Under the pieces are notes generated by a model that did not search any database, was not told where the DNA came from, and was given only the letters and a program-made list of their open reading frames with translations. A DNA stretch of 64,000 nt, from NCBI GenBank assembly GCA_947683625.1, contig CANTUR010000823.1, positions 62,001 to 126,000 of the forward strand. The letters run 5' to 3'. A program made the translations under genes and the position numbers. Of the stretch, positions 38,176-50,527 are shown one piece after another (the first letter of the stretch is position 1; every line of letters begins with the position of its first letter). Source of the stretch: Mallotus nudiflorus (lineage: Eukaryota > Streptophyta > Magnoliopsida > Malpighiales > Euphorbiaceae).

Positions 38176-40837
38176 ATGCTTGCCTCCACTTTCCACCTGT
38201 TTTATCTTCTCAATATACTCTTTATCATCACTGGTGCAGCGCTGGATTCTCCATCATAGACTCCCACTGATTCGATACTCATCAACTGCGGCGCATCTTC
38301 AGACGATACATCGCAGGATGGCAGGCAATGGAGTGGAGATGCCGGGACCAAATTCTGTCCCTTTAACTCTCAGAATTCATCAGCATTTGGAGCCTCTCAA
38401 CAAGCCCTCATGTTGAGCGCGTACCATACATGACGGCCCGCATAATTTACTCCAAGTTCACTTGCAATTTCCCTGTCTCGTCTGGTCCAAAGTTTGTTCG
38501 TCTCTACTTCTACCCAGTTGCATACTCAGGTCTCAACACATCCTCCTCCTTCTTTACTGTCACAGCAAATGATTATTACTCGCTTCTGAGCAACTTTAGT
38601 GCACATCGAACTGTTTCTGCTGCATCTCAAGCAGTTCCATTCCTTGTCAAAGAATTCGTAGTCCCTGTGTGGGACAACCAAGAGCTGAAGGTGACATTTA
38701 CGCCATCGCCAAGCTCTTTTGCTTCATTAATGGCATAGAAACAGTCTCCATGCCTGATAATCTGTACACAAGAGCTATGGAGAATCCTTACACACTGGTG
38801 AACTCTGATTCAAAGACCTTGTACCCTTTTGACAACACCACCTCTCTTGAAACTCTTCACCGGCTCAACGTTGGTGGTCAATATGTTCCCAACATATTTC
38901 GAACATGGCTCGATGACTCTCTTTATATCTTTGGCGGATCAGTGGGATCTCTACATCTTCTTCGTAACAATGTAACCATAAATTACACGAAGGACACCCC
39001 TGCATACACGGCACCGGATGTTGTTTACATTACTAAACGTACAATGGGTCCTTCACCTAAAGTGAATCTAAATTACAACCTAAAGTGAATCTAAATTACA
39101 ACCTTACTTGGATCTTCCCTATTGTTCCTGGGTTCAATTACCTTGTCAGGCTTCATTTTTGCGAGACTGAAAAGTTTGTTACAGATATAAATCAATGTGT
39201 GTTTTTTCATCTTCATCAATAATATGACGGCTGAGGAACAAGCTGATGTGTTCTACTGGTCTGGTGGCAGGGATATTCCGGTGTACAAAGACTATATCGT
39301 TTCAGCTACAGATGGAAGCCAAGAATTATGGCTCGCTCTGCATCCAAATAATCACTCAAACCCCATATATGCTGATGCTATCTTGAATGGATTAGAGATA
39401 TTCAAGCTGAACAATTCTGATGGAAACCTTGCTGGACCCAACCCTGAACTAATACAGGACTCTGCACCATCAGAGCAGCGTCCCGTTTTAGAGGGCAGGA
39501 CCAAGAAGAATGGCACGAAGGCATCTCATGTTCTAGCTATTGTTGGGGCTTTGATAGGACTTGTAGTTGCTTTCTCTCTAATCCTACTGTTCTACAAACG
39601 AAAAGGGGAAAGCGAAGGACACTGGTACTACAACGGACAAGACTTCCTGGTTGCAAATCTCTTTCACATCGACCTCTGCTACTATCGCATTGCCGACTGA
39701 TATTTTTCGTAAATTTACAATGGCTGAGATCAAAGCAGCTACAAGTAATTTTGATGCCCAAAATGTTATTGGTTGCGGGGGATTTGGTACCGTGTACAAA
39801 GGCTACATTGAAAGGGGATCCATCCCCGTTGCGATCAAGCGACTTGACTCGTCATCAAAGCAGGGGATCCGTGAGTTCCATACAGAGATTGAGATGTTGT
39901 CCCGGCTTCGCCACGTTCATCTTGTGTCTTTGATTGGATACTGTGATGAGCAACGAGAAATGATCCTCGTTTACGAATTCATGCCACATGGAACCCTTCA
40001 AGATCATCTATAAAAAACAGACAACCCTGCAATCCCGTGGAAGCAAAGACTACAAATTTGTATTGGTGCGGCACGAGGTTTGCATTATCTTCATACAGGT
40101 TCAAGGCATACCATCATCCACCGCGATGTGAAGCCATCAGATATACTTCTGGGCCGAAATTGGGTGGCCAAGGTTTCAGATTTTGGGTTGTCAAAAACAG
40201 GTCCGACCAGTGAATCCCAAACCCATGTCAGCACTGCTGTTAAAGGTAGTTTTGGGTATTTAGACCCCGAATATTACCGCAGGCAACAGCTCACTGAGAA
40301 ATCTGATGTCTACTCATTTGGGGTGGTGCCGTTTGAAGTACTATGTGCCCGGAAACCAATCATCTCAACCCAACCTAAAGAACAAGTGAACTTGGTTGAG
40401 TGGGCACGAAATTGTTACAAAAAGGGAGCCCTTGACCAGATCGTCGATCAACAGCTGAAAGGTGATATTGCATCTGTCTCTTTAAACAAGTTCGGGGAGA
40501 TAGCTGAAAGTTGCGTGCGTGACAAAGCAAATGAACGACCAACAATGGGCGATGTTGGTGTGGAGCCTCGAATTTGCTTTGCAGCTTCAAGAAACAGCTG
40601 AGAGAAAGGTTAATGCTAGTGATGCTGTTAGCGAGAACCAGAAAAGCACCTCTGTGCAAGGTAGAGAGGTGATTACCACTGATGATGATGATATATTTAC
40701 ATTTTCAGGTGGACCAACATCAGGTTCCAGGAGCACCGTTAGTGCTGCTAAGAGGAGCAGTTTCTACTAACAGCGATCCTGATGGGATGAGATCAGGAAC
40801 TGTATTTTCAGAAATAAGGAATCCAGAAGGTCGATGA
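38176..40837 (+). pseudogene. FERONIA-like CrRLK1L receptor kinase pseudogene
   Basis: Plasma-membrane receptor kinase of the CrRLK1L family, which binds RALF peptides through malectin-like domains. The span equals about 887 codons, like full-length family members, with no introns. In order: signal peptide (MLASTFHLFYLLNILFIITG), a malectin-like region (ILINCGASSDDTSQDGRQW, RIIYSKFTCNFP, FINGIETVSMPDNLY, LHRLNVGGQYVP, FINNMTAEEQADV), a transmembrane helix (VLAIVGALIGLVVAFSLILL), then the kinase: GCGGFGTVYKG, VAIKRL, HRDVKPSDILL, SDFGLSK, GSFGYLDPEYYRRQQLTEKS, ending SEIRNPEGR. Lesions: TAG at 38257, one-base losses near 38420 and 38723, a 23-bp duplication (39057-39102), an extra T near 39202-39207, a shift near 39650-39690, TAA at 40011, an extra base near 40556 and a shift near 40763. 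The Mg-binding Asn of HRDxxxxN is Asp. It is clearly dead as a receptor. Confidence 0.95.
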
Positions 40838-41979
40838 ATTTCAATTGAATCCTAATGCTAGGCCTTAGACAACATATTTTATATTCCCTTAGCCTGTATG
40901 TACTATAGAATGAAGCACGATCAATTTGTCTAAAGTATTTTTGTTCCTTGTTATATAACTGAAGTTTCAATAAGTTAAGGCCATCATCAAATCTAATAGC
41001 AAACTGAACTTCAATTAACTGAAGTTCCTTCTTGTAGTTCTGATATGTGATATGAATGCATTGAGGCTAGAAACAGTGTTACATACCTGTTTCTCCTTCT
41101 TTCAGGAATGCTCGGTTCCAAGTTAAGAAAGATGATAATAATAGCAGAGAATTTCTTTTTCCCTTGTAATTTCCAACACGAACATGGACATAGCCCACTT
41201 AAAATCTCACAAATTGAAGAACCTGCAACAAAATTGAGGCCATAATCAAATGTAATGGCAAACAAGTTCTAATGTGTTAAGAATATCCAACTCAAGTTTT
41301 ATGATATTGTACTCCTAGATTGGCTCTGTAGCATAAAATATTTTATATGTATTTTGTTCATCTACACAGGAACATATATATTAACTCCTTCCATCAAATA
41401 TTATTACAAAGTTAAGTTTAATTAATCAAAGTAAAAGTTTTAATACATACCTATATTAATAATGATAAGCATATTGAGGTTACTAAAAATAAATGTGTAA
41501 ATAAATATTGAAAATCTTAATTAAATAATGAATAAATATATTTCAAACATCATTTAAATAAATTTTAAAAATTATCCTTGTAAAAAAATAAATTTTGGAA
41601 TAATTATATTATCAATAATCTTAATAAAGTTAAAAACAATATTTATTGAAATTTCATATTGTAACTTTATTAATTGAAATTTTCTAAATTATATGTATTT
41701 TTAAATTATTAAAATGAAGTTTTATAAATAAATTAGATAAAAAAAATGGATGAAAAATATATATGTATTTAGATTTTTAATGATTTTGTCGGAGTCATTT
41801 TACTAAAAAAAAGAAATCGAATCAATTAATTATATATAATTCAAAATATGAAGAATTCATATCAACAATTAGTAATTATCTTCATTTAAGAATGTTTTAA
41901 GTTTGAATTATGGTATACAATAATAGCAGATTAATTATTAAAAGAACTTTACGGTTTCTTGATTTCGGTGATGGTGAAA

Positions 41980-42014
<35 letters not shown>

Positions 42015-43827
42015 ATAAAGTAAAAGATTAAGGAATTAATTTTCAAATACTTCCATTTCTACCTTAGCACTATGGAAACAAAAGAAAGCTCCTCATGTTT
42101 CTAATCTCATCAGCAATGAGGATCCACATATGACAGGGATACATGCTCAAAGTCAATGCTATTTTTCACAAGCAGCGTGTGGAAAGTCCAATCCATTTTA
42201 GAGACTATGGTTTGGACAGACGGAATCTAATGTAGCAATCCAAAGTTGACGAGGCCGACTAACTGGAGCATAGTTACCTGGTACGCATTAGATTTCGGTT
42301 CGTGATATGAGTACTGATATTTAAAATTTCAATGTTAATATATAACATATTTTAGAAATAGATTTAGCCGGTTCTCTAGTTAAATATGTGGTATGTTAAA
42401 TGTATATTTTTGGATCATTAATAAATAATAATGAGTTTTTTTATTTAGAATAATTATAACAAAAGCTAAAAAAGAAAAAAATCATACCTATATATGTAAT
42501 AATCGAACATAATTTATAATTTAATATTAAATTTTAATGTTGTTGATGCATATTAGTAACACAAAATATAGTTGGAAAACTATTAAAAAATTCATAAATT
42601 AGTAATTTTATTAAGTCACTTTGAGACAACTTAATTTTTTTAATTTCTTTTTCCTTGACATCTTGTTCTCTCTTGCATTGGATGGTTTTTGCGTTTTTTG
42701 ATATTTGAGGAATTGTTATTAGTTAGAAATGGAAAAGGTTCTTTTTTATTAGTTTATTTTTTTAGCATTTATTATTTATTAATATTTTTTTCTTTCAAAA
42801 AAATTGATATTCTATTTTTAGAGATTCAGATCGAGTACCAAAGAGATCCATAACTCAAAAGTACCACGTTTTGATGCTCGAATACCATATCATCGTACTT
42901 TATGAAATGAGAGTTTCCAGTAACTATGAATTAGACAATCCCATCATCCTATAGACAGATACCTTCATTTCTTACAAACTGGGGGCAAAGTTGACGTGCA
43001 GCAAGGGGCTGATGATATTGGAAAAAATTTTCATACAATTCATACGGGAATAATTCTTCCTATCTCAGCTTTTTAAACCACTACTAACTAATGAAATAAA
43101 AGAGTTTTTAATCTTTAAGTGCTATAATAATTTTGTTATACATTAAAAAAAATTAAAATAAAGTATAAAACTAGATATGGATAAATTTAAAATAAAATTA
43201 GTCCAACAATATATGCGGACGCACTTCCATAATCGTTAAATATGGTGGCCTCCAATTTTTTTTAATTTTTATTTTTAGGAATTCATTTGAAAGAAATTCA
43301 TAAACTAAAATAATATATTCTTTTCATAAATTCATATATTTAATATCATAATAATATATAGAAAAATAAATAATAAACATATAAAATATAATTTGATATC
43401 TAATTTAAAATTTATGTGAAAAATAAAAAATCTCAAAATAAATTATGTTTTGAAATTATTATCAATCATCAGATATAATAATTTCAAAATATGGGAACAA
43501 AACAGTATAATATGCCTAAACTTAAATTACTATTGAAAATATATTTATTGTAAAGTGTGTATATATATACATATCCATTATTTAATAATTTATTTAGAAT
43601 TAAATAATTTAATACACTGACTTGTTAAAAAAATATTTCCATACTACTAAACAATTATACAAATACTAATATAGCATGTATTAAACACAATATTTAAAGT
43701 GATTGCATCAAATAACATAAGTGGTTTTATTGTAATTTATCCAAAATTTTTACTGTGGTGAATTTATTTTTCAAACACTAAAAACTAATCTAAAAAAGTG
43801 GAAAAAAAAAAGTAAGGTTGAATGCGC
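40838..43827. other. Intergenic, no gene recognised
   Basis: AT-rich. A diverged direct repeat, AGGCCATCATCAAATCTAAT (40979) and AGGCCATAATCAAATGTAAT (41239), lies just after the receptor pseudogene. A (TA)n run is at 41982-42010. A less AT-rich patch at 42090-42290 and another at 42980-43020 have no coding signal I could support. Confidence 0.5.
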
Positions 43828-44206
43828 CCTAAACTTTACACGATTAATTTCTGACACTTCTCAACTTTTATTATTTCTATTTAGTTTTTAAACCTTTTGT
43901 TCTTTTTTATTCTATTTAACTCATTCAATATCAAAACAAATAAACATTTAATCTCAAACTATTATAAACACATAAAATATTAAAATTAGTTTTCTAACAA
44001 TATAAATAGAATTAAAAACTACTATTAAAAAGTTAGAAAGATATACTTTTATTTATATTCATTCTTTCATTAAATATTATTTTACTAATACTTTGATTTT
44101 ATGTATTATAGGGGTTATATAGCTTTAAAATAAAAGTTTAAAAATTGAATAAAATATAATAAAAATTGAAAAGTATTATAACTTAATTGAGTAAAGTTGG
44201 AGAGTT
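43828..44206. mobile_element. MITE-like inverted-repeat element 1
   Basis: The left end (CTAAACTTTACACGATTAAT, then CTTCTCAACTTTTATTATTT) matches the reverse complement of the right end (CCAACTTTACTCAATTAAGT, then CTTTTCAATTTTTATTATAT). The imperfect inverted repeat is about 75 bases long and both arms read into TTTTTAAAC. It is non-coding. Edges are approximate and no target duplication was found. Confidence 0.5.
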
Positions 44207-44273
44207 TCAATAGAAAAGCAACAATTGCAATAGGTCATGAATATCATATAATACTTTTCAAAAAAAATGAGTT

Positions 44274-44645
44274 GGCATAATACATATATGGCCTCATGTA
44301 CTTGTTACTTTTTGTTAGTTTGATATCTTAACTTATATTTTTGCTATTTTGACACCTAAACTTGGCTAAAATGCACTAGTTTTCACTAATATGATAACAT
44401 AATACATCTATCACCCTCTGTAGTTGTCACTTTTTACCCAATTTGACATTTTTACTTGCAGTATTTGGTCAGTCAAACCCTTATAATGTAACATATGTTG
44501 ATTCATTATTTCATACCACACGTGCTGACATGGGTTTAAAAATTGCATTTTAGTCAAGTTTAGATGTCAAAATGGAAAAATTATAAGTTGAGGTGTCAAA
44601 CTAATAAAAAATGACAAGTACAATGAGTCATATAGATGTTACACC
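44274..44645. mobile_element. MITE-like inverted-repeat element 2
   Basis: The terminal inverted repeats run about 90 bases. The left arm has GTACTTGTTACTTTTTGTTA, then TTTTGACACCTAAACTTGG and CTAAAATGCA. The reverse complement of the right arm has GTACTTGTCATTTTTTATTA, then TTTTGACATCTAAACTTGA and CTAAAATGCA. It is about 370 bp with no coding capacity. Ends are approximate. Confidence 0.65.
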
Positions 44646-44771
44646 AAATAAGTTTTAAATTTGCATGGAGTGTTGGTGTTTGTTAAAAGCTGAGACCTGC
44701 TACCAACTAGTAATTAGAGAATAGCAACTCTTTTGACAGAGTGCCTATCTTGTATCATAGAAAAATTATTT

Positions 44772-45084
44772 GGCTCTGTTGTTTGTTGAAAATATTTTGT
44801 TTTTGGAAAAATTCTCTCTATAAAAAATATTTTCCAAAAAAAATATTTTTCAATGTTTGGTTGCAACACTAAAAGACAATAAATGAGGAGAGAATATATT
44901 GAAAAAGTTATTGAAAAATAATTTCTCATCCTTAGAATAGGAAATCATTTTCCCTTATTTTGAAGTTATTTTCATTTGATTAACAATTTATTTTTGTTTG
45001 ACTTATTTTCTTTGGTAATCTAAACACTGAAAAATAAGGGAAAATATTTTTCAAAAAAAATATTTTTTACAAACAAACAGAGCC
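44772..45084. mobile_element. MITE-like element 3, ends GGCTCTGTT
   Basis: Starts GGCTCTGTTGTTTGTTGAAA and its other end, reverse complemented, starts GGCTCTGTTTGTTTGTAAAA. It is 313 bp and AT-rich, with TTTTCCCTTATTTT-type motifs. The termini resemble common plant MITEs. Flanking bases (AATTATTT / TTCCACTT) do not give a target duplication. Confidence 0.65.
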
Positions 45085-45238
45085 TTCCACTTAAAAAAAA
45101 ATTCTTAGGAAAATACTAGTCCACTTCTTTTTAGCATGGAAATTATTACACCCTTATAAATAATGTAGTTAAATAATTCTTCTTATATTCATACATTGCA
45201 AATTAACATACTCTAGCCTACACTTCTAAATATTACAA

Positions 45239-46364
45239 AGGGTAAATTATTATTTGTCCCCTGTGATTTGCTATATTATACTACTTAGTTCTTGATATTT
45301 AAAATTTATATTATTCTTTCCCTTCTATTTTACAAAATTACATTATTCACCCCCTTTCATCACAATTACTGTTAACTGACATGATAATTATTAAGAAAAT
45401 ATTATTTGCCCATTGTATTTGAATATATTATACTATTTGCCCCCTCTATTTGATATATTACATTATTTGGCCACTAAAATTTACAAAACATATTTTTATT
45501 ATTAAACTAATTGTTTAAGAAAATTTATGTTAAATTAAATTATCATTAATTGACTATAATAATGATAATTTTATTAAAATTATTTTAATAAAAATAAAAT
45601 AGTAAGTTTTATTTTTAACCTAATCAAAATTTTAATTACATAACAATTAATTACTTCTAATCTTAAAATATCTTTACTTAAATATCAACTTAAAATATTT
45701 ATACTGCATGAAAAACTTAACCAAGTAAATTCTCTTTTTAATTATACTTTGATCTTTATTTGAATTGTTAGTTTAGATTATTGAGTAAATAAATTATATT
45801 TATGAACAAAATTAATAATTTTAAATAATTTGACTTGTATACTCAACAATTGAAAATGAAAATTAAAATAAAGAATTAAAATTAAAAAGAGAGTTGATTT
45901 GATTAAATTGGTTGATGCAACATAAATATTTTAAGTTATTATTTAAGTGGAGATATTTTTAAAATTAATAATAATTATTTGGTATTTAATTAAAATTTTA
46001 ATTATATAAAATTAAAACTAAGCATTTTATATTTTTATGTAAATTATATAATTATCATTTTGCAATTAAATTTTAAGAAAATTACTTTAATAATAAAAAA
46101 TATAAATTCTAAATATTAGAGGCAAATAATATAATATATTCAAATAGAGGGGGCAAATAGTATGATATATTCAAGTAGAGGGGAAAAATAGTATCTACTT
46201 TGATAATTGTCATGTCAATTAATGGTAATTGTGATAGAAAATTTGATGGAAAGGGTAAATAGTATAATTTTGCAAAATAGAAGAAAGAGATAATACAAAT
46301 TTAAATGTTAGGGACCAAGTACTATAATATAAAAAACTACAAGAGGCAAAGAGTAAGTTACCCT
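45239..46364. mobile_element. Long-TIR element, about 1.13 kb
   Basis: The two ends are inverted repeats for about 240 bases. Left: AGGGTAAATTATTATTTGTC, then TATTTTACAAAATTACATT, ATCACAATTAC and TATTTGCCCCCTCTATTTG. Right, reverse complemented: AGGGTAACTTACTCTTTGCC, TATTTTGCAAAATTATACT, ATCACAATTACC and TATTTGCCCCCTCTATTTG. The 600-base centre is AT-rich and non-coding. Long inverted repeats suggest a Mutator-like or fold-back type. No 9-bp target duplication was found. Confidence 0.75.
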
Positions 46365-46569
46365 ATGAGAATTTTTTTATTTTATTTTGGAACTTAGTTA
46401 TTATAAAAGTGATGCCTTTAGAAGGAGAAATAATAATATACAACCGTGATTCCATATCAACATCTAACATAGAATAACAAACCAATTATAATGCAACATG
46501 TTGAAACTTGAGGTTACGAAACATTCATTTTTTATAGTCATAAGTAATTAAGTAAAATTATATTTAATC

Positions 46570-47830
46570 TATGTGTTTAAGTGTTTATATTCATGTTAAT
46601 TAAATTTGTAAAATTCAAGTCTTGGCACAAGCAATGATAAATGCATCATGATCACAACTGGACAAGTTAAATAATAAAAAGCCAACACTTTGATTTCATC
46701 AAGTCTTCAACTCAGTCATGGGTATGACAACATTGTCACAAGTGATGACAAGGGATAAAATAGAAGATCAAAATTTATATCAAAGGTTGAAGTTGGATTT
46801 GTTCAAATATGATTTGAATCTTCATTATAAGTGATCACAAGCAAATTCCAATCATAAAAGAATTTTTTCAAGCAAATTACAAAGATTCAATTTGCAATTT
46901 TCTAAAAATTCCTGAGAATTATCATGACCAGTGTCACCACCATCATCATGAGTGAAGTGAGTCATGACACACAAAGTCATGAGTGGTAATCAACTTATTA
47001 TGAACAATGACGACCTCCCCTAATTTTTCGAAAACTTGTCACTACTAACGATAGGAAGCGTCATCACTTATGAAATCACCCAAATTCAAAATCAGCTTTA
47101 GCACCCGACTATCATGATCAATGATGATGCTTGTCATGAGTCATAATAAAGTTATAGACGACAATATTGTGGTGGTTGAACGACTATTTTTGCATTTAAT
47201 GCACCTCTAATAACTCTTTTTCTCTATGAGAGTATAAATACTACTCTAAACTGAGCTGGAAGTAGAGAAGGAAATTAAGCAAAAACCCTAAGAGCTATCT
47301 TTAAGCATTTATTCTTGAATTTAATCTTCAACCACCTAAATCTTTCATCTTTACTCTTTGTAATCTATTCTATCTTATGAGTGTTCGTGTGTATGGGTTG
47401 ATGAGTGTTTAATACAATCATTTAATAGCTCAATAGTGAGATTGAGTGAGTTAGGATTGGGATTTAAACACTTATAAGCTAAGAGGATTGTTCTTAGTAT
47501 TAGGGGTTTGAGTGTGAGCCTTTGAAAAAACACTTGGGTTTGAGTGTAAGACTTAGGAAAATACTTGGGTAGCTTAAATTTAAGCTTGTAAAGGTTTGAT
47601 CTACACCTTGAAGTAGATTGTTAATGGATTGAAACTCTCAACAAGCGGTTAAGGAGAGGATGTAGGCTTTAAAGGCCAAACCTCTATAAATTTCTTATGT
47701 TTTTCTTGTTCTTCTTCTTCATTCTATTTTGCTTGAACCCATTTTTAACTTGCTCTTTGTTAAATAATCAAAATTCCCTATATAGCTCAAGAAGCTAATT
47801 CATCCCCCCCTCCTTTTAGCACGTGTGAAA
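46570..47830 (+). mobile_element. Probable copia-type LTR, ends unclear
   Basis: The segment carries a TATA-box-like GTATAAATACTAC (47231-47243) followed by moderately GC-richer sequence, with phrases such as GGGTTTGAGTGTGAGCC and ACTTGGGTTTGAGTGTAAG. It reaches CTAATTCATCCCCCCCTCC, as found near the end of some plant copia LTRs. No coding sequence, primer-binding site or target duplication was recognised, so the class is a judgement from style only. Confidence 0.35.
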
Positions 47831-47889
47831 TTACATAATATATTGCAAAAAAGAAAAAGAAAAAAACACATTTAAAAAAAACACTACCC

Positions 47890-48280
47890 ATGTGTAGACG
47901 ATGGGGTTCAGCGTGCGCCCAAGTGTTTAGCGACCACGGCACTGTGTGGGCTCAGGGTCCATTAGAAAATACAACAGGGGCTTATAGCCTAATCGGTATA
48001 GGAGTTGCCGGGAGATACTTTACGATAGCTAGATCCTACGAAGGGGCCCTAGCAATTGTCCTTAGATATTGAATTCAAAAACTGGGTATAAACTTTTGAA
48101 ATGTCTATCCAACCTTGTGGTTAGCCTCCATTTGTGTTTTGTGTTTTATTACTTTTAATTATTTAATTATTTCTTTATTTACATGCAAATTGCAATTGCC
48201 TCCATACAATTCCCAAATTTTACAATTAAATCCATGTGATTAATTAATTCTAATTGCATACAATTTGGTCCATCATACAT
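47890..48280 (-). repeat. Repeat cassette shared with 11310-11655
   Basis: A GC-rich island in AT-rich surroundings. Its reverse complement matches 11310-11655 block by block. A 60-codon open frame on the plus strand (47890-48072) is an accident of this GC-rich segment: it is not open in the other copy and has no recognisable domain. Confidence 0.7.
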
Positions 48281-50066
48281 CATCATATAGCCAAAATACA
48301 AAATAAATAATCAAATGTAAAATAAATAAATGCACATGCAAAAAAATGGGGGGGAAGAGAAAAGAATTACAACTCTTTTTATGTAAGTAATTAGAAAATA
48401 AATAATTAAAAATATAAATACACATGCAAAGAAAAGAGGAAGCAGAAATGAGTACAACCATTTAAACATGCAAAATAAACATAAAGTAAAATAAAATAGA
48501 AATTATAAATTATAAATTATAATTGAAAGCTAACTATATATATATATATTGACCATTCTGTCACTCTAATGCATTATTCCTTAAAAAATAAAATAATTAG
48601 TCCCTAATAAAAAAAAGCCTACAAGAAAATTAAAAGATTAATACCATGAAATAAAATATGAATTAAATACAAAAAAAAAAAAAAAGAAGTGTTCACAAAT
48701 TAAACTAACTTTTATTAACAAATTCTACCAACTACAATTTTCTCTTAAGATCATAAATTAAATTTATTGAAACTACATCCGGACACTAAAATATCAACCT
48801 AAAGTATAAAATTAATTAAATTGTTTACAATACTAAATAACCTAATTTAAATAAATTACATACGAGACAAATTATATCCCTAATTAAACCATTAATTATA
48901 GTAAACTAAAATAGAAATAAATAAATAAAATATTGCACCTAAATAATAAACAAAAATAAAATTAATAACCAAAAATAATAATAACATAATGAAATAAAAA
49001 AAATATTAATCTCAATAATGCAATAAACTGTAACTGAATAAATAAAACTATAGAACAAAATACAAAACATAAATTACACAAAACATAGGAATTGATAAAC
49101 AAGCACATAAATATAAAATAAAATATGAGACAAAAGTAAAATAAAGCAACAATAACAAAAACAATAAAAAGCTAAAAGTAGAACTTGAATTAAATAAAAA
49201 TAATGTAATACAATTATATAAACTAAATAAACAATAAGTATAAATAAAAACAACATAAATAAGATATAGTGAAAACAAAACACATAAATAAATAAAAAAT
49301 AAAAAAAATATTAACTGATTAGTGGGAAGTTGGCAACACAACACCGTTTCAAACTAAGTAAATAAATATAAAAAAGGTTTAAGTGGGTAACAGTGCCCAT
49401 CAAAACAAAAAATGACGAAAAAAAATTAAAACAAAGAAACGGCCAAAGGTGCCAATAGGTTCTCAGAAAATAAAAAGAAATAAAAAAGAGAACTGTTGTT
49501 CAATTTTGTTAAAAAATAAAAAAGATAAATATAGTAAAAGAAAATGGATTTGCCCTCAGTTTATGATCACATGATACAGGAAGCTCCCAATGGCACTTCC
49601 AATTCTATTAGTAAATCCACTTCCTTCTTTCACAAAAAAATCAAAAACTCATTTTTTCCAAATTTTTTTTTTCTTTTTTAGAGTAGCTTTCTCTTTTTTT
49701 TTTTTTTTTCACTATCTCCTCTTTTTTTCTTTTTTTATCTTTCTTTTTCTGAAAACTAACTCACCAAAAACTCCATCTCTCTCTCCACTAAAAGTCCATC
49801 TTTCTCTCCACTAACTCTCTAAAACTCACTTCACCTCTTCTCCACTTTCCTTGCATAACTCATTCCACCTCCTTTTTTCTTGAACTTACCCCCTAACAGT
49901 CATAATTTAAAAAAAAAAATCTTTTTTTTTTAGTTTTCACCAAAAAACCATTTGAAGAAGAAATTGGATTTGAATTTTTTTTTAGGTCATTACTTTTATA
50001 GGCTCATCGTGGGCTTTTCATCATCGGGCTTTCTAGTTTTGGGTGGGTTGAAACTAGATGTCAACA
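48281..50066 (-). mobile_element. AT-rich LTR-like region, possible start TGTTGACATC at 50066
   Basis: Non-coding. The minus-strand start TGTTGACATCTAGTTTCAAC near 50066 looks like an LTR start. T-rich tracts (49645-49740) and a CTCTCTCCACTAA repeat (49778-49815) give only spurious frames. It may be one unit with 47890-48280, which would make an LTR of roughly 2.2 kb, but no closing end was found. Confidence 0.35.
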
Positions 50067-50149
50067 ATTTGCCCTATATTTTTTCAAAAATCGAAATGGA
50101 AACAATGAAATAAGATTTATGAAAAAGCACAAATACAAACAATTAAAAG

Positions 50150-50420
50150 GATATAAATTTTCGGAGCCAGATGTCCGAGAGAAGCAAACTCTGTCTTTTG
50201 CATAGTCATCTTCAAAGTACAATTTAAAAGGTTAAGCTGATACTTTGATTAGTAAATTCTGCTTTCTATATCGTCATCTCCAAAGTTCAATATGAAAGTT
50301 GACCGTTTGCACCGTCATCTTCAACATACAATCTAAAAGGTGCATTTGACACTGTGACCAACAAGTTCTATCTTCATCTATCCTGATATATCAATCCGGT
50401 GATTTGAAACTGTCATGTTC
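50150..50420. repeat. Degenerate direct repeats, about 75-80 bp
   Basis: Three diverged copies of a phrase like GTCATCTTCAAAGTACAATT followed by AAAAGG (50205, 50271, 50313 approximately). No coding potential. Together with the adjacent minisatellite it makes a tandem-repeat-rich block. Confidence 0.55.
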
Positions 50421-50527
50421 ATCATCCTCAAGGTATAACTTGAGGGATCTAAAAAATAAAGGATTTTATTCAAAGAAAAATGAAGATTCATGTTGTTAGC
50501 CTTAAGATGTCAACAAGATAAAGGTTT

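Noticed and set aside
38176..40837. A working FERONIA-like gene with introns hiding the frame changes
   Set aside because: CrRLK1L genes are normally intronless, stops and single-base shifts fall inside conserved motifs without splice sites, and one lesion is an exact 23-bp duplication.
47890..48072. 60-codon open frame in a GC-rich patch, possibly an organellar or viral gene piece
   Set aside because: The patch is one copy of a non-coding repeat also found inverted at 11310-11655, where the frame is not open. No domain was recognised.
49048..49344. Hydrophobic minus-strand frame resembling a multi-span membrane protein
   Set aside because: AT-rich sequence read as Phe/Leu/Tyr/Ile codons; no starts, motifs or codon bias.
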